Shown one piece after another: positions 22,690 to 36,700 of a stretch of DNA of 64,000 bases. Each line of letters opens with the position of its first letter. Position 1 is the first letter of the stretch. Source of the DNA: Catonia carolina (Eukaryota > Arthropoda > Insecta > Hemiptera > Achilidae); assembly GCA_035578175.1 (NCBI GenBank), contig JAQMRL010000007.1, positions 44,893,391-44,957,390 on the forward strand, in the 5' to 3' direction. A model generated the notes under the pieces. That model did not search any database. It was not told the DNA's origin and worked only from the letters and a program-made list of their open reading frames with translations. The position numbers and the translations under genes were made by a program.

Positions 22690-25600
22690 GTAATTCCGTT
22701 CTGTCGGTATTCTGCAGTTACTTAATATTCTTTTATTTGTTTGGTTTCTGAACAGGAGGTTTCCCGGTTTAACTTATTGTTTATTTACCTATTAATAAAT
22801 AGTGCGTATATTTGAAGTTTATGACCAGTAGAGTTTGATTGTGCTTCTGCCAAGGAGATAAATTGTTTCTCTAAATTTCTTCTATTATCATTTTGCTGTC
22901 TTAAGATGAGTCATGTACTATCAAGTGGTGATATCTGTCTTTACCAAATTTTTATGGAACTTTGCATAGCATGGTAATAGATGCTTGGCGGCAGATAGAT
23001 GCAAGAGTTTACACTCTAGAGTGTGATTAGTCTGTCGTGTATGAAAGGAAATATTTTTAAGTATTATTTAACAGGAATTCATTTTTATTCCTTATCAATA
23101 ATTCTTTGATAATGCTTGTGGTATTGTATATTATCTGTCATCACTCTTGAAGTATGGAAAATAAGCTTATCACATAAAGTTTAATCAAATTGTAATCTAC
23201 TGATTAATACAATGTTCAGAATAAAATGTTTTAAATACTTTTAAACATTTAGTCTTCTGGCAAAAAAATCATGTCACATATATATGACAGCAATCCAAGA
23301 TTGATTATGTAGGTTACCTACGCAATGAATGGAGATGCCTGTGATAAAAATACACTTAAATAAAGTAAAATTTGATTGTACAAAACATAATTTTTGGTCC
23401 ATCTCTTTCTTATTCTCCTTTCACTTCTTTCAGAAGAATGGGAGGCATCTGAAAGATGTTAATGCCACTTTGTTTTATTAGCAGTTTTAGTGTTGTAGCA
23501 AGGACACTGAAGTAATAAGTTTTTTCTGTGAGGGGAGAGTGAAAATTTAAAATTGATGCAAATAAAATATTGGAGATGTTTGATGAGGTTATTGAATCTT
23601 TGTTTTCTTTTTCAAAACTGCTGCATGGACATTGAAAGCATAAGTACGCATATCTATGTATGAAAAGTTTCATACCAGTCTGTAGTTTTGTTAATTGTAT
23701 GTTTTTCAATTTCAGGCATGTGGTGATGCAAAATCTAAGCCAAGTTTTCTATCCGATAAAAGCCTTGAGTCTTCCATCAAGTATATTGTCAGACGCTTCC
23801 CAAATATTGATCCAAAAGGAGTAAGTATATATGAAGTTTTGTAAATTATTGCAAAGGAGTTGCTATTAAAATTTTAGAAAATAAGTGTTAAGTGATTTTT
23901 TTACTTTTTCTTGCCTATATGAATGTATAGGAAGGAAAGTATTGTTTTCATGTCGATTTTTCGAAATTAAGTTTTCATCGGATCTACACGTTTTCAGACC
24001 CCCTGAACCCACAAAAAACATGTTTTTAGCGAATGGTCTGTATGTGTGTGTGTGTGTGAACAGAATATCTCAAGAGCGGAACATCGTACAAACTTGAAAC
24101 TTAAGTTAGATACTATTATCGGATGCGGCACAAACAATTTCATCAAAATCAATCAACCGGAAGTAGTAGTTTATTCATGTCGTTTTTCACTTTTTTGCAA
24201 TTTTCTCAAAAACAGCTACGATTTTTTTTAAATCACTATGTTTACTAAATTTTTTATGTTCTGCAAGATAGGGTAGGCATCATGTCTGCTGAAATTCTTG
24301 GAAAGGCTGTTTTCTCATAAAAACATTGTTTTTTATAAGAATGCAACTTAAATATGCGTTTTAGCGCAAAAATGTATATAATAAAAGTTGTAGAGAATTT
24401 AAAATCCTATGTCTTTTATTTGAAACATTTTTTTTTGTATATTGCTTAGTTTAGCGGTAAATAGCGATTTTCTGTGTTTTTCTCACAAAAACTTGTAAAA
24501 AAATTGATTTTTTACAACAAAAGTGTATGTACTCAAATTTATAGGAAATAAAAAGATCTATTACTTTTATATTACGCATCTTTCTCTACAGAGCCTAGTG
24601 TAGCGTGAGAGGATGATTTCCATATTTTTAAGCCAAACTTGAGATTGATTTTCATTTTGTGTCTTTCTCTCATTATTAAAATAAGGTTATGTTTTTTGAG
24701 GTTAGTTTTTGTTTATTTCTATTGTTTTATTACTAATGTTAGGTTATATTGTTTATTATTTACATTGGCAAGAGACAGTCGTGCGAGTATTTCACACCAG
24801 ATTTTTCGTGTATGTTAGTGTGTCTTGTAGTCCATATAATTTACGGTAAACTTCTGGTACTACGGGTGCTTGTATTCCACACCATATTAAAAATACTAGT
24901 AATACAATGTGTAATTATAGGCATATAATTCTTAACATTAAATAAGTGGTAATCAGAAAATCAATAAAGGTTACTAAAAGGGTTATTTTATTTCTTCTAT
25001 AAATTGTGTTACTATGCACTTTTTTATGCCCGTCTTAATGATGTACTAAAAAAGACACATATTTTATCACATTAAATCCTCTACAAACTTTAATTGTATT
25101 TGTACATGTATGGTTTTTACTAATTTAATAAAAAATTGTTTTAATATGTTGTTGTGTATCCCAATGTGAAACAGAATGTATGTTTGTTGTTTGATTTCAG
25201 CTTCAAGCAATACATAATATCAGAAGTGAAATAATTAAATCATTATCATTGTATTATTACACGTTTGTTGATCTGCTTGATTTTAAAGACAATGTCTGTG
25301 AGCTGCTTACCACAATGGATGCCTGTCAAGTTCATCTGGATATAGTGAGTACAGTCTAACTTAATTTCTCTTTTAACTTCACTTATTGGTGGTTATTCCT
25401 TAACTCCTGGAGTGTTAAATCAATTTATCAAAGGAATAGAAGTTTTCTCGTGACATAATTAAATCATTCCCTTTTATTATTCATCATAATGAAATTTAAT
25501 CCAAACAACAATGGCAGCAGCTTTTCTCATCATTCCATCTGTGTTCAAAGTGGTTCTCTTTTGAAGAAAATGTTTTCTGACTGATATTTAACCATTATAA

Positions 25601-27727
25601 AATTTTTACTGTAAGAGCTTGTTCATCTGAAACTGTGATATCTCAATTCACTGAAATAACATGATCAAAATACAGAGCTTTGGATGTATTAAACAGATTT
25701 TATGCAGGGATGTATCGATTCTCAATACTTAAAAAAATAATCGGTATCAAGAATAGACAGTAAAAAGTTGATCGAAAAGTTTGATACCAATTGTCTAATT
25801 TTCGAATAGTGGCAAAAATTCAATAATTCTCTTAGATAAAAGATATTAAATATTTGTACAGTTGGGTAATTTTGTCTTGGGGTAGTAAATAAATTGTCAT
25901 ATTAAATAACTGATTCGATGAATCTTAAAGATATACCAGAGTCTCGACTGCTCGTTTTTTTTATGAATACGGCTATCTGGAAAAGGTACAAATAAATCAT
26001 TTTGCAATTTATGGAAGAAACTGGTCACGATTCGATACAACCAGTTCACAAGACTGGGCTTTCAGGGTGAATAAATTGTACGTTATATGTTTATACTGCT
26101 TGTGTGGGTTTTCGTCATTTTTCAATTTCTTTTACTATAACGTAAAACTATGAACAAAGAGTGAATGTGTCAAAGTGCTCTGGGTTATTTAGAGCCGGCC
26201 CATTGGCGTAGTGGTTGGTGCAATTGGCTTCGATTCGTGGTCAGGTCTGGCATTTTTTTATCACTCATTTTCATATATCATCATTCTCCACCATCTGCAT
26301 TAGCAGAAATTGCAAAACAATCAGAGGTAAAACAAAAAAAAAATACGTATATTTAGAGCGATTTCAATTGATTGATCAGCGTTGTTGTTTAGGTATAAGA
26401 GTAGAACATCAGGATGTGGTTTTGAGCACGAGATTATTTGAAGAGTTCAACTTGTGTTTCATTGTGCGTCCGTGTTTCAGTGCATGTATCCCGAAAGTTA
26501 CAATAAAAATAATAATTTTTTAGTTTTTGTGTGATTATATTTCATGATTATAAGTTTAATTATACGGTTTTATTTTATTAGTGGCACTAAAAAGATGGAT
26601 TCTAAAGTGTAGAAGAATTTTATTTTCTGTCGCTGAATATATTTTTCGTTTGTTTTATTTTTACAATATTTAACTTTTGTTAATGTTAGAATCAAAAATC
26701 AAAAAGTATTAGTATCGACATAGTACAAATTTTATATATTCTCTTTATTGTTTTACTGTTGTAAAGAATTATGAGCTCTGCTCTCTTCTGTTAGCAACAT
26801 TTTGTTTAGCTGTTTATGTTTTTGTCATTGTTGTGAATTGATGATGATAATGATGAATATAGATAAGATGCAAGCATAGGCATATAAACTGTTACTTCGT
26901 TCCACTATCTAAAGAGTAGGAAACAATTTCAACAAATACACACCCACACACACACACTTTCTGCATGTTTGTCTATTTATCTGCATTGCATATTATTTTT
27001 ATTGTAGAGCAAATAAATTATCAACTGAAAGGGCTGGAATTATCAAAATGGTGTAAGTGGCTCTCCTTTAAAAATTCATGGACTCGTTTTTTTAATGATA
27101 GTCCAAAAATAAGGGCTACAAAAAATAGTTCTGTTTCTTATCACATGGCCAGCCAAATATATGACTGAAGGATTTAAAAGCAGAAGAGGTAGAGGCAAAA
27201 AGACACTTGTCAAAGTTCTCTCCTCTGAGAGTAATGAATATCATTTTACAGCCAGACCCTGTGGTGAATGAAGTGAAGGTGTCATTTGTAGGGTGGAAAG
27301 TAGATGCTTTTCAGAGGGCTTGGCATGCTGATCAGCATACTTCACTCAGAGAGGAAGGCAATCTTTAACCACCTTACTCCTTGTTTTACTTTGTAAAGCC
27401 TCTAGAGGTTCAAACCAGGCTTTAAACCTTAAATGGCTTTATGACCTTAAACAAAGTCCAAAAGTGCACAGAGCATATAACAAATAAAATGGCTACAAAT
27501 TTTGCACTTAACATTTATTCGTGATTTTTGACATTTTGGAATTTGTGATTGTAAATAGCTTAAATTTTGCTTTTCGTCCATATTGAGCGGGTAAAACATT
27601 TATTAGTAGATAATAGACTGCTTGACAATTTGTGACAAAGTTAATGATGCAGTTTGTAATATTACTTGTTTATTTTAAATCACATCAGTTATTTAAAATT
27701 TCCATCGTCAAAGCCAATTTTGGTGAT

Positions 27728-27768
<41 letters not shown>

Positions 27769-30700
27769 GTTTAACGTCCGACTGTTCTGCAATTACTGCT
27801 AATGCAGACGGTGAATGATGAAATGATTTTTTGTAACGTATGAAAAAATGCCGTGCCTGAATGGGATTCGAACCCAAGACCGCATGAATTTTGGTGATGA
27901 TGGCTAGAGTATTACACAGAATAAAGTAACGAGTGAGGCAGTGAATCGGGCGATATGAAAACACCATGAGGAAGTTAAGAAATGTAGTTTAATTAATTTA
28001 GAATGTACCAAATAATACTTACATATTTACAATTTTTTATAAATTACTTGAAAATCATATTATAAAGATGTCCTCCATTTTGTCACACACATTCCTGAAC
28101 TCGTGCACGAAGGTTATTCATCACATTTCGTGATGTGGCTGTAGGAATTCGTGCCACTTCTTCACGTATCTTTCGAGGCGGTAGAGATTGGGAAACACGT
28201 GATTTTAAGTGTTCCCACAGAAAGTAATCACATGCAGAGAGATCTAGTGATCTGGCTGGCCATAAAATGTCTCCGTTCTTAGAAATGACGCGATTGGGAA
28301 ACAAGCATCGCAAACGTTAATTGAAGCGCTGGATGTGTGGCAGGTAGCACCGTCTTGAAAAAACATGTTTTGGTAAGCCAGATTACGAACTAATTCCAGT
28401 TGAAGACAGTTCTCCAACATGTTAACATAGCGTTGTGTATTCACTGTAACTGCACGTTCATTGTCATCCTCAAAAAAATATGGTCCTACGATAGCCTGTG
28501 TTGATATTGCACACCAAACTGTCACTTTAATACTGTGAAGCGGCTTTTCATATTTTTTTTGTGGATTTTCGTGTGACCATTATCTAAAATTCTGTTTATT
28601 TACGAAGCCCGAAAGATGGAAGTGAGCTTCATCACTCATCCAAAGATTGTTGAGAAGATCTGCGTTGTCATTCATCATGTCCAATAATCGATTACAAAAA
28701 GCAAGTCGGGATGCGTGATCAACATTATTCAAAGCGTGCACTAACTGAATTTTAAACGGATGGAACTGTAGATCTTTGTGTAAAATCCTGCTCACATTGC
28801 GATTAGAAATGCCGTGTGATATTGCATGCCATCGAGCTGAACCAAAGGACTTCTTAACACAGCCGTCTGCACCTTGTCAACGTTTTCTTGTGTACGGACA
28901 CTTTTTATGCTTCCAGCTCGTGTCTTCAGTGTTGAGCCTGTTTCTTCGAAGTTTCTAACCCATATTTTTATTGCATGAGCTGAAGGTATTGGATCATTAC
29001 ACCGAATATTGAAATAATTAAGAAATGCGCGCTGCGCGAACATGTAACTATCATTATTTTTATAATATGCTTTAACAGCGTATGCTCGTTGTGCACCGCT
29101 CCATGACTCCATTGGAACTAAATGGTAAAACAGATGCTTCAAGATGGCAGTAGTCTCATTCTCCTAGCCACACTACAGGAGACTGTATGCAATGTTGCTA
29201 AATCGCCCGATTCATTGCCTCACCCGGTATTTAAACGCTGGCTTGTTTATTTAATTTAAATGTTCTTTAAATACATCAAATACTGTTGAATGGTAATGAT
29301 ATCAAATGACTCGGAAGTAATTTTGAAACCTTTCAATATTAGTGGCGTTGAAACTGGTCTTTTATGGATTGCTCTGTTGAGGTGTGCAGACTAGCATGTC
29401 CTGAGAAGAACCATTAAAAGTTAAGGTGGCTGCGGCTTCTCATTATCTGATGGAATCATCTTCTTTCGCACAGTTGTTGATGAGTCTCATTCTGAGTCCT
29501 AGATTTGTCATGTGTATCACATGAGCCGTACTCACCTGATAGTTATTTGGCCAGTTTAATGTGGAGAAAGTGGTACCTTTCACCCGAACGAATTAAATTT
29601 ACCCGACAGGAGAAGTTCTCCTGTCTATTATATTAGAGCTGGTGCCATTTTATAATACAACTAGCCTAGGCTGATTGACTGTATGCCTTGAAAAACATGA
29701 ATCATAAAGTGCTCCATATTGTGAGTGATTGATGTCATTTTATTTGTATTATTTGACCGTAGCAAATGTTATTAAAAAGCCGCATCTGTTGTACTGAACA
29801 TCTGACAATGGTGACAGTAGCCTAATTAATAATAACAGTGTTGTGTTCTGTTCTTTGTAGACATTAAATTTTGAGCTGACGAAGGCTTACTTGGACTTGG
29901 TCGTAACTTATGTCACGTTGATGATCTTGTTATCAAGAGTCGAGGATAGAAAGGCTGTTCTTGGACTTTTCAATGCAGCTCACGAAATGGTTCATAATCA
30001 CAGGTATGTTTTATACATATTTTTTTATAAGTCATGAAAAATTAGTGATCGTTTGTGCAGCTAGGAAATGTTACAGTGATCTTGTTTTTATCAGAGTATT
30101 ACTTTTTGGGTTGCTGTTATTTATTTGATGTTGTTTGTTGTGATTTTCCAGTGATTTGAGTTTTCCGCGATTGGGACAGATGATTATGGATTATGATCCG
30201 CCAGTGAAGAAGTTATCCGAGGAATTTGTGCCTCATGTTAAACTGTTATTTACAGCTCTTATGTCACTGTGGCCAGTCTATCTCTCTCGGAATCTTTCTG
30301 CTGACAAGTGGAGGTATGATTTAAATTATTAGATCTCAGATAGGTAGATGTAAGATCAAAAATGTTGACTTTGATTCCTCAAGCCATATGATTCTCAGGA
30401 TAGAAAAGGTGTTTCCTACAGAGACAGGCTGTTTGTGAGAGTGGTTTTATAACATTTGGCTTTTTTGTGGATAGGAACCATGCAAGTTCACTGTCACACT
30501 GGATGTTTGGTATCTGAGGAAGGCAATAGGTTGGCCAGTTACTTGAAACCCTTGTTACTGGGTGTCCAGAGACTTGGGGCTATCCTGTTGCCCCATTGTG
30601 AATTCAGGAGGTATATATCTGTTAAAATTTGATGTATATTTCTCCTCATCAATATATGTGGACAAGCATAGAAAGTATTGTACACGAATACTTAGTACTA

Positions 30701-33700
30701 CCAGGAGACTCCAGAAAGGGCATATAAATGCGTTTAGATAAAAACTGACTGCTCGATTACTAACACTGTTAAATATGTTTATATGCATGCTCAGTCACAG
30801 TTACTCTTCATTCAAGCATCTAAATTTGATTATTTGTACCCAATAATACGTAGGCCTTGGAATCCTTCCTCCCTCCTCCCTCCATACAATGATAAGTTAC
30901 TATTAAAATTTTTTATCATTTAATATGGCAATTTCTTTATTAGGAATATCCCATATGATTTTTATTACATAGATTTGATTGGTATAAAAATCTCAATACA
31001 AATGTGCCGGCCACATTGGCGTAGTTGGTAACATGCTCGCCTCTCATCATGCGGTCTTGGGTTCGAATCCCATTCAGGCACGGCGTATTTTCATACGTTA
31101 CAAAAATCATTTCATCCTTCACCATCTGCATTAGCAGTAATTGCAGAACAGTCGGACGTTAAACAAAAAAAAATTAATACAAATGTCTATCTACATATAC
31201 TCATAGAAAGTTTACTATTGTTTACTACTACTATTGTTATTGTTTACTTTTTTACATTTTCTTCAATATTATTATGAATAAACACATTGATTTCTCTATT
31301 TTTCTCTTACATTATGTTTGTTTTTGAACTGTAGATACTAACACTTGGGCAGATTGACTGTTAACATTTATTAATTCATTGAGGAATTATATTACAAGCT
31401 CTGTGCCAATATGTGTCTTCACTTAAAGAGCATTTATCTTTAATGTTTTGTTGATTACCAAGTGTTATCAGCAAACAATAAAGCTCTGCCATTATGATGT
31501 GTTCTTTTGGTAACCTATTTACATTGAACAAAAATGAAATGGGACCTGAAATTGAATCGTGGAGTATCTGCATTGATTAAAGCTTTACAGGTTAAATCTT
31601 TTCACGTTCACAACAATAAATCTTTATAATGCATCCTGCAGTTTGAAATTAATTCTATTTTATATAATGAATTTATAAAATAAATTTCACTAACCTTCTT
31701 TTTAAACTGCGTCAACTTGTATCTTTACTTACACGTGTTTCGGTGGATCCACCATCATCAGAGTAAATAACTTAATTGAAACTAAAAACTTTTTTATTTA
31801 TTTTAAATCTATAGAAGATGATACATCTTCAGTCATTTGTATAAAATTTTATAACTTTTATAACTTACAAATGACTGAAGTTGTATCATCTTCTATAGAT
31901 TTTAAATAAATAAAAAAGTTTTTAGTTTCAATTATGTTATGTACTCTGATGATGGTGGATCCACCGAAACATGTGTAAGTAAAGATAAAAGTTAACGCAG
32001 TTTAAAAAAAAGGTTAGTGAAATTTATTATAAAAATACATTTCACAATAATAATGCAATTAATTAAAAAAGAAAAACAAAAAAGCAGACTTTATAGAAGA
32101 ATTGTTAAAAAATTATTTTTCTAAATGTAACGTAGATGTACAATAGGTAGTTCATTTTATAAATTAAAATAAAAAGTCACTGCTTTTGACTTTTCAAACT
32201 AGTTTTAGTTATAGAATCCAACCCTCGATAATCTGAATTTTCCATAATATAAAGAGTCGTGGAACTTTATTATTTTGGATTATCCAGGTTGTGCGGTAGT
32301 TGTTGTCAGTGCTCTTAAACATAAGCAATATCTATTGTATTTTACCCTTGTTCAACTTTTTGTGATTCTGTACTTCTAAAGAGAAGTTTTTTAAATGAGT
32401 TGTTATAAACTTTAACTCTCTAAACAGTATACTAGATATCCCATCTGATCCAATTGTTCAACTTATCAATGAATTTCCTCGTATAAGACGGGTTAAACAT
32501 ACCTGTAAGTTAATTTAGAACTTTGGTGCACTTTGCCTCATTACATCTCAGGCTGCTCTCACACCGGTGAAACTCGACATCCAAACGAGTCATACTCTTA
32601 CATTTATATGTTCGTCCTCCCACCAGTGCGACCTCGATGTAACCTCGATCAAACCGATCACATGTGACTCAGCTTGTCCAACATCTGCTTGACCAGTCGC
32701 ATATAATCATGGCAGATGAAGCAGCCAACGTAGCCTTTGTGCTTGAAGTTGAAAAATATCTGTGTCTGTACAATTTTAATTTAACAGAATATTCTAGGTG
32801 AGACATTACCTCTCTTTTGGTATCCGATAAAAAGACTTAAATTTGTTTTCATCACAGGAGAGTTCCTGGACACATACATACGCTCCTCTATTATGATTAC
32901 TACTTACATACGGTGATATCTAACAGCTGCAATTTTTTTCTGTTTTCTTGAATAGTAGAGTAATAAGCAAAACGGCTACATCTTCTTCGCAATATGAAAC
33001 AGTTCTTAATGTCACTTGACATTTTGCAAACTGCAGGTGGATTCGAAGAAAAGGTTGAACAGTTGTGTCGAGGTCGAGTCTCCTCGATGTGCAAACATGC
33101 ACGATGCAACTCGTTCTTTTGGTCGAGTCAATTGTGTCGAGGTCGAGTTTTACGGTGTGAGAGCGGCCTCACTGTTTTATCGATCTGTTATTTGGGATTT
33201 AGAGCTGATTAATTAATTCTAAACCTTTCCAAGTAATTATTTTATTATGATATATCAGAGCCCTATTCTTATTTATTTTTCCCATGTTTCTGAGTTTGAA
33301 CCTGTTGATCTATAAGACTTCATCAGCTTTTTGCATTTACCTCGTAACGGTTTTTGATAATTCTCATGACGTTTTTGTACTTTTGTTCATCAAGTGTATT
33401 TCTATCTGATTTAAACTGTGAATACAAACATTTATGATTCAGACTTGAGTTACAAAATTTTCTCTGTAGTCCATAAGTCGGCTTCTGCTTTGGTAACAAT
33501 ATATGTGACAGACAAGTTTTTAACTAGACGAGTAAAACTTTAGAGTTTCAATAAAATGAACATGTTTCTGATTTTGTTAAACAATTTCCTGTGTGTTGTT
33601 TAGAAATTATGTAATATAGAAAATAACCTTCAAATACACAATAGATGACTCTCCCCTGATAAAAAAAGTCATCGGTTTTTAAATATCATGTCCATCAGTA

Positions 33701-36700
33701 GTTGAAATATAAATGTACATCAGTGCATGCACCCTTTATGTCAATTTCTCATGACAAACTGAAGAACAAATAGTAGAACACAGTTAACACAAAATGTCCA
33801 GGCCAGATATTTTTCTTTGTTAACCCACTTTCTTGTTAACGGAACGAACAATGTAAAAACAAAAGAGAGATGGAGAAACAAAAAAATATTATGTAGTTGG
33901 TGTGAATAAACTTAATGCTAATATGTTTGCAATACATTAGTATTTATTTAAAATATTAGTTGGTACGTGAAGATATTTTCCCTATCAGCGTGATTTCCTG
34001 ATTTTATTTTTTTTAAACTGATTACACACTTTAAAAACCTAACACTACAATACAATACTAAACTCAAGTAAAACACTTAAGGTTATTAAACTAGTGGTTA
34101 TTGTTTGTCTAATATTAAAATCTTAATTTAAAAAATCTGTTATATTCTTTTGAATACAGTTTTGCACTATTTTATTTTCTACAAAGTGTTCTAATTTATC
34201 AACTTATTCAGTCTTTTCGCCATTTCAGTTCACTTCTAAATAACACCACATACTGTTTTAATGAACGTGATGTATTAATGAAAGGATGGTGGCAAACGTA
34301 AGTACTGGTAAATTATTATCCTCAGTATCAGGTTTGTCAGCACTATCATTATTGCAACAAGCATTGTTAAGCTGAACGGAATACAAAGCACTCATATTGT
34401 ACTTCAATATATAATGGGCCACTTCCAGTTGAAACCGGAACTTCAAACCTAATCCAGGCTCACAAATTTTTTGTGTTGATTATGAATCCGAAAATTGTTT
34501 GTTACTGTTTCTTGTAGTTTCTGACTTTGATTTCTGGACTTCTGGTTCTGGGCCACTTTTGGTTGAAACCGGAACTTCAAACCCAATGACTTCTGTATCT
34601 GTTCTTTAAGAAGAATCGAATGACTATTTTTGTTTCCAAACTCTAACCTTGATTTCTTGACTTCCGGTTTTTCGGCCACTTCCAGTCAAAACCGGAATTT
34701 CAAACCCAATTTAGGCCCACTAATTTTTTGTGTTGATTACAAATCTGAAAACCGTTTGTTGCTATCGCTTGTAGTTTCTGACATCTGGGTGTAACAGGTG
34801 AAGAACAAAGGAAAATGATAGATGACAATTTTAATTTCCCATCAATAAGTTTAGCATATTGATTCCCATGGATGAGATCATGAGAAAGGATTACTTCATG
34901 AAAATTAAAAAGAACAAAACGAAAGTGTTGTGCAGCAGCAAGAGTGGTTAAGAAGAAATGGGAAATTAAAAAGTAGGCAACTAAAACATACAGGAAGTTG
35001 GGGAATTCTGCTATCTAGGGAGTAAAATAACAAACGATGGTAGAAGCACAAGTGATATCAAAACCAGAATTGCTCAAGCTAGAAAAGCTTTTGAAATGAA
35101 AAACAGCTTGCTGACTACAAACATTGTATTACAGATTGGGAAAAATTTCTTAAAACACTATGTTTGGAGTGTAGCATTATATGGGAGTGAAACGTGGGTG
35201 ATAGGGGCTGTAGAAAAGAAGAGGATAGAAGCTTTTGAAATGTAGTGTTATAGGAAAATGTTAAAGATTAGGTGGGTGGACAAGATAAGTAATTTAGAGG
35301 TTCTTAGGCGAGTGGATGAAAAAAGAAGTATATGGAAGCATCTTCCCAGAAGAAGGGATAGGCTAGTGGGGCATATCTTAAGATATCCAGGTATTGGTCT
35401 ATCAATAATGGAAGGTAATATTGAGGGAGTGAATTGTAGGGGGAGCAAAGGTTAGAGTTTATAAAGCAAATCACAAATGATGTAGGGTGTTACAGGTATG
35501 TAGATATGAAACGACTTGCGAAATATATAACTGCATCAAACCAGTCGAGAGACTGATGACAAAAAAATATTGATTCCTATGCACAGGTCAGAAATTTATG
35601 GTCATCAGGAAATTAGTTGGATAAGATTTGAATTGTATTTGTTTTTGATAATTAAACAAATGTCACAGAATCAATCAGTATTGAGTAATTTATTTGATTA
35701 TAAAGTGGATTGGTGTTGAGGTAGTATGGGCTAAGCAATTATTTTATTCTGAAAATAATATGTGTGATATTTGTTAATCTGGAGGTCTGAATTAAATTAT
35801 TATCTTATTTGCAGGTCTGACCAAAAATTAAGTTTAGTCGGTAATCCTGGTCAGTTGCTGAAGCCTTCTCAAACTGATACTATGTCATGCGAGTACCTCT
35901 CGCTTGAGTCCATGGAGAGATGGATAATCTGTGAGTATTTTCTCCGTATTCTGTCTTGCTCTTCAATTTTTATTTAGTTTTTTTAGAGTGCTTGTAATGA
36001 TATCTATTTAAATTACAGAAAGGTTGATCAGAAGTAGGTAGAAAAGGGTTTTACTGGCTTTTTACTTTCTCTTGCCTATATGAATATATAGGAAGGAAAG
36101 TATTGTTTTCATGTCGATTTTTCGAAATCGAGTTTTCACCGGATCTATACGTTTTCAGACCCCCTGAACCCAAAAAACATATTTTTAGCGATTGGTCTGT
36201 GTGTGTGTGTGTGTGTGTATACCAAATATCTCAAGAACGGAACATTGTACGAACTTGAAACTTAAGTTACATACCCTTACCGGACCCGACACGAACATTT
36301 CCATCTAAATCGGTCAAACGGAAGTAGTAGTTTATTCGTATAATTTTTCACTTTTTTGCGATTTTCTCAAAAACTGGTCCTACGATTTTTTTGTAAAATC
36401 GCCTCATTTACTCAATTTTTTATTCTCTACAAGATAGGGTAGGCGCCATGTTTACTGAAATTCTTGGCGAGGGTGTTTTCACGTAAAAAAGTGTTTTTTT
36501 AAGATTACGGCTTAAATATGTATTATAGCGCAAAAATTTATATAATAAAAAATGTAGAGAATTTAAAATTCCACAACTTTTATTTCAAACATTTTTTTGT
36601 ATAACGCTTAGTTTAGCGGTAATTAGCAATTTTTTGTTTTTTTCTCATGAAAAGTGTGAAAAATCGATTTTTTTAAGATTTCGGCCTTAGTATTCATTTT

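Larger units (their letters stand above)
24807..26192. other. Hem introns 2-3 around exon 3: no element identified
   Basis: Apart from the short shared repeat at 25796, no structure is seen. 22690-23715 (Hem intron 1) is likewise empty. Confidence 0.5.

Noticed and set aside
24030..24060. TG microsatellites at several places as independent repeats
   Set aside because: They recur at the same internal position of the HINE-like family and are part of it.
27689..27967. Minus-strand frame ending in a poly-Lys run
   Set aside because: It is the translation of a SINE with its poly-A tail and flanking sequence, not a gene.
30940..31131. Possible tRNA gene (GGTTCGAATCC with upstream box-A-like sequence)
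   Set aside because: Same sequence recurs in several SINE copies with target duplications, and no full cloverleaf is present.
35248..35448. Minus-strand frame over the LINE fragment at 35 kb
   Set aside because: Shadow of the plus-strand reverse-transcriptase C-terminus, which matches the family.
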